The translations under genes and the position numbers were made by a program. Below are positions 62,781 to 64,000 of a stretch of 64,000 nt of DNA, piece by piece. The notes beneath the pieces were generated by a model. It saw nothing but the letters and a program-made list of their open reading frames with translations. It did no database searches and was not told where the DNA came from. Position 1 is the stretch's first letter. Each line of letters opens with the position of its first letter. Origin of the DNA: Onishia taeanensis (GTDB lineage Bacteria; Pseudomonadota; Gammaproteobacteria; Pseudomonadales; Halomonadaceae); assembly GCF_900100755.1 (NCBI RefSeq), contig NZ_FNCI01000005.1:122600-186599 (forward strand), given 5' to 3'.

Positions 62781-64000
62781 ATGTTTTCCTCCTTGCGCAA
62801 GCGCATACTGATCATCACTCTGGCGATCATCGCCTTGGCATTGGTGATCAATGCGACCGTTAGTTACCTGACCGTCAAGTCTCATGACCAACAGCAGGTT
62901 GCCGAGCAGCTGGGGTCCGTTGCGACGGGCAATGCGATGGCGATCGAAGAGTGGATCGCCGCTCGCACCAGCATGGTCGAAGCGGCTCGTGAGCCGGCCA
63001 AGGGCGATGACCCCGTGCCGGCGCTGGTCCAGTTGGCCAAGTCCGGTGGGTTCCTGTCGACCTATCTCGGCAAGCCGGATGGTTCTTTGACCACCTCTGA
63101 TGGTTGGGTGCCGCCGGACGATTACGATCCACGACAGCGCGGCTGGTATCTCACGGCTACCGAGCAGAACAAGACCATCGTGTCGATGCCCTACGTGGAT
63201 GCCAACAGCGGCCGGATGGTGGTCACCTTTGCCACTCCCGTCGAGCGCGGCGGGCGCTTGTACGGCGTGATCGGTGGTGACGTGGTGATCGATAAGCTGG
63301 TCGCTCAGGTCAATAGTATCCAGCCGACGCCGTCGAGTTTCGCTTTCTTGAGCAGCGGCGGCGAGACATTGATCGCCCACCCCAATGCCGACCTGACCCT
63401 CAAGCCCCTGACTCGCCTTAGCGACCAACTGACGCCCTCCGCTATTGCGCAGCTAGGTAGCGCCAAGACCAATTGGCAGCGCATCACCATCGACGGTGCC
63501 GATAAGCGGCTGTCCGTGACACCCATCGCCGGCAGCGACTGGGAGCTTGGCGTGGCACTGGACGATAAAGAGGCTACCGCCGGCCTGCGTGCCATCCTCA
63601 AGTCCTCGTTGATTACGTTGGTGATTATCATCGGCGTCACCGCGCTGCTGCTCGGCCTGTGGCTCAAGCGGACGCTCGCCGGCCTGGAGCGTGCCCGGGA
63701 TGCCCTCGAGGACATTGCCAGTGGCGAGGGCGACCTGACCCGGCGCCTGCCGGAGCAGGGCCGCGATGAGGTGGCGCAGATCGCCGCCGCCTTCAACCGC
63801 TTCGTCGGCAAGATGGAGGCGGTGATGGTGACCATCCGCCAAAGCAGCGAGTCGGTGCGCCTCGCCGCTACCGAGATCTCGACCGGCGGTCAGGATCTCT
63901 CGCGGCGTACCGAGAATGCGGCGTCCAGCCTGCAGCAGACCTCGGCCTCGATGGAGGAGATCACCAGCACCGTCGAGCACACCGCTGAATCCTCGCGTCA
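62781..64000 (+). CDS. Methyl-accepting chemotaxis protein with amino-acid-type dCache domain, 3' truncated
   Basis: The first 406 residues of a transmembrane chemoreceptor; the gene runs past the window end. An N-terminal span (about 8-30) precedes a periplasmic dCache_1 domain (about 35-275), a second span (about 276-298), a HAMP domain (about 299-352, DLTRRLPEQGRDEVAQIA) and the beginning of the methylation/signalling helix. The dCache pocket holds Tyr115, Arg120, Trp122, Tyr123, Tyr138, Asp140 and Asp167, matching the amino-acid-binding motif of PctA-type receptors at constant offset. AAGGG lies 6 bases before the ATG. Ligand is predicted as L-amino acids. Confidence 0.92.
   Translation, partial: MFSSLRKRILIITLAIIALALVINATVSYLTVKSHDQQQVAEQLGSVATGNAMAIEEWIAARTSMVEAAREPAKGDDPVPALVQLAKSGGFLSTYLGKPDGSLTTSDGWVPPDDYDPRQRGWYLTATEQNKTIVSMPYVDANSGRMVVTFATPVERGGRLYGVIGGDVVIDKLVAQVNSIQPTPSSFAFLSSGGETLIAHPNADLTLKPLTRLSDQLTPSAIAQLGSAKTNWQRITIDGADKRLSVTPIAGSDWELGVALDDKEATAGLRAILKSSLITLVIIIGVTALLLGLWLKRTLAGLERARDALEDIASGEGDLTRRLPEQGRDEVAQIAAAFNRFVGKMEAVMVTIRQSSESVRLAATEISTGGQDLSRRTENAASSLQQTSASMEEITSTVEHTAESSR

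Overview
The window is high-GC gammaproteobacterial chromosome. Protein content and gene order suggest a halophilic member of the Oceanospirillales, most likely Halomonadaceae (Halomonas-like). This is inferred from recognised families and synteny, not from a database search. Coding density is high. I see no tRNA, rRNA, insertion sequence, prophage or CRISPR array.

Region 1 (1-21436) is housekeeping. It holds the LPS core genes hldE-waaA, then rpiA, ilvA and a 31-residue membrane protein with its own strong promoter. Next come the conserved zapA / 6S RNA / 5-formyl-THF cyclo-ligase unit and, divergent to it, UPF0149-pepP-ubiH-ubiI. They are followed by gpmI-envC-ctpA, rhodanese-secB, rsmE, an S1-like RNA-binding protein, and gshB-tonB-yqgE-ruvX.

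Region 2 (21458-27273) is a mixed segment: an Lrp-type regulator divergent from a zinc alcohol dehydrogenase, a homocysteine S-methyltransferase with a MetR-like box, a PAS-PAS-GAF-GGDEF diguanylate cyclase, and pyrB.

Region 3 (27408-43565) is a purine/ureide catabolic island. Urate is oxidised by membrane PuuD, which carries a cytochrome c tail. UraH and UraD complete the route to S-allantoin, PuuE opens it to allantoate, and ureidoglycine aminohydrolase plus ureidoglycolate lyase finish the pathway. It also has an NCS1 and an NCS2 nucleobase/ureide permease, an Asp/Glu/hydantoin racemase, a polar-amino-acid-type ABC importer, and IclR, GntR and RpiR regulators. A TTGTATACAA-like palindrome recurs in front of several of its transcription units and is a plausible operator for the GntR protein. 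The enzyme for allantoate to ureidoglycine is not in the window.

Region 4 (43922-56240) is again mostly housekeeping: trhO, serA, xseB-ispA-dxs, djlA, a hemolysin-III family protein, ribA, hemE-vanZ-speE. Between dxs and djlA lie two tandem genes for small secreted proteins of no family I recognise. Each has the same leader, the same terminator and a 24-bp dyad whose arms differ between copies yet stay complementary. This is the most unusual locus in the window.

Region 5 (56630-64000) holds an aapJQMP general amino-acid ABC importer with ridA, a hypothetical membrane protein, a host-attachment family protein, and the start of a dCache chemoreceptor carrying the amino-acid-binding motif. The receptor is cut by the window end.
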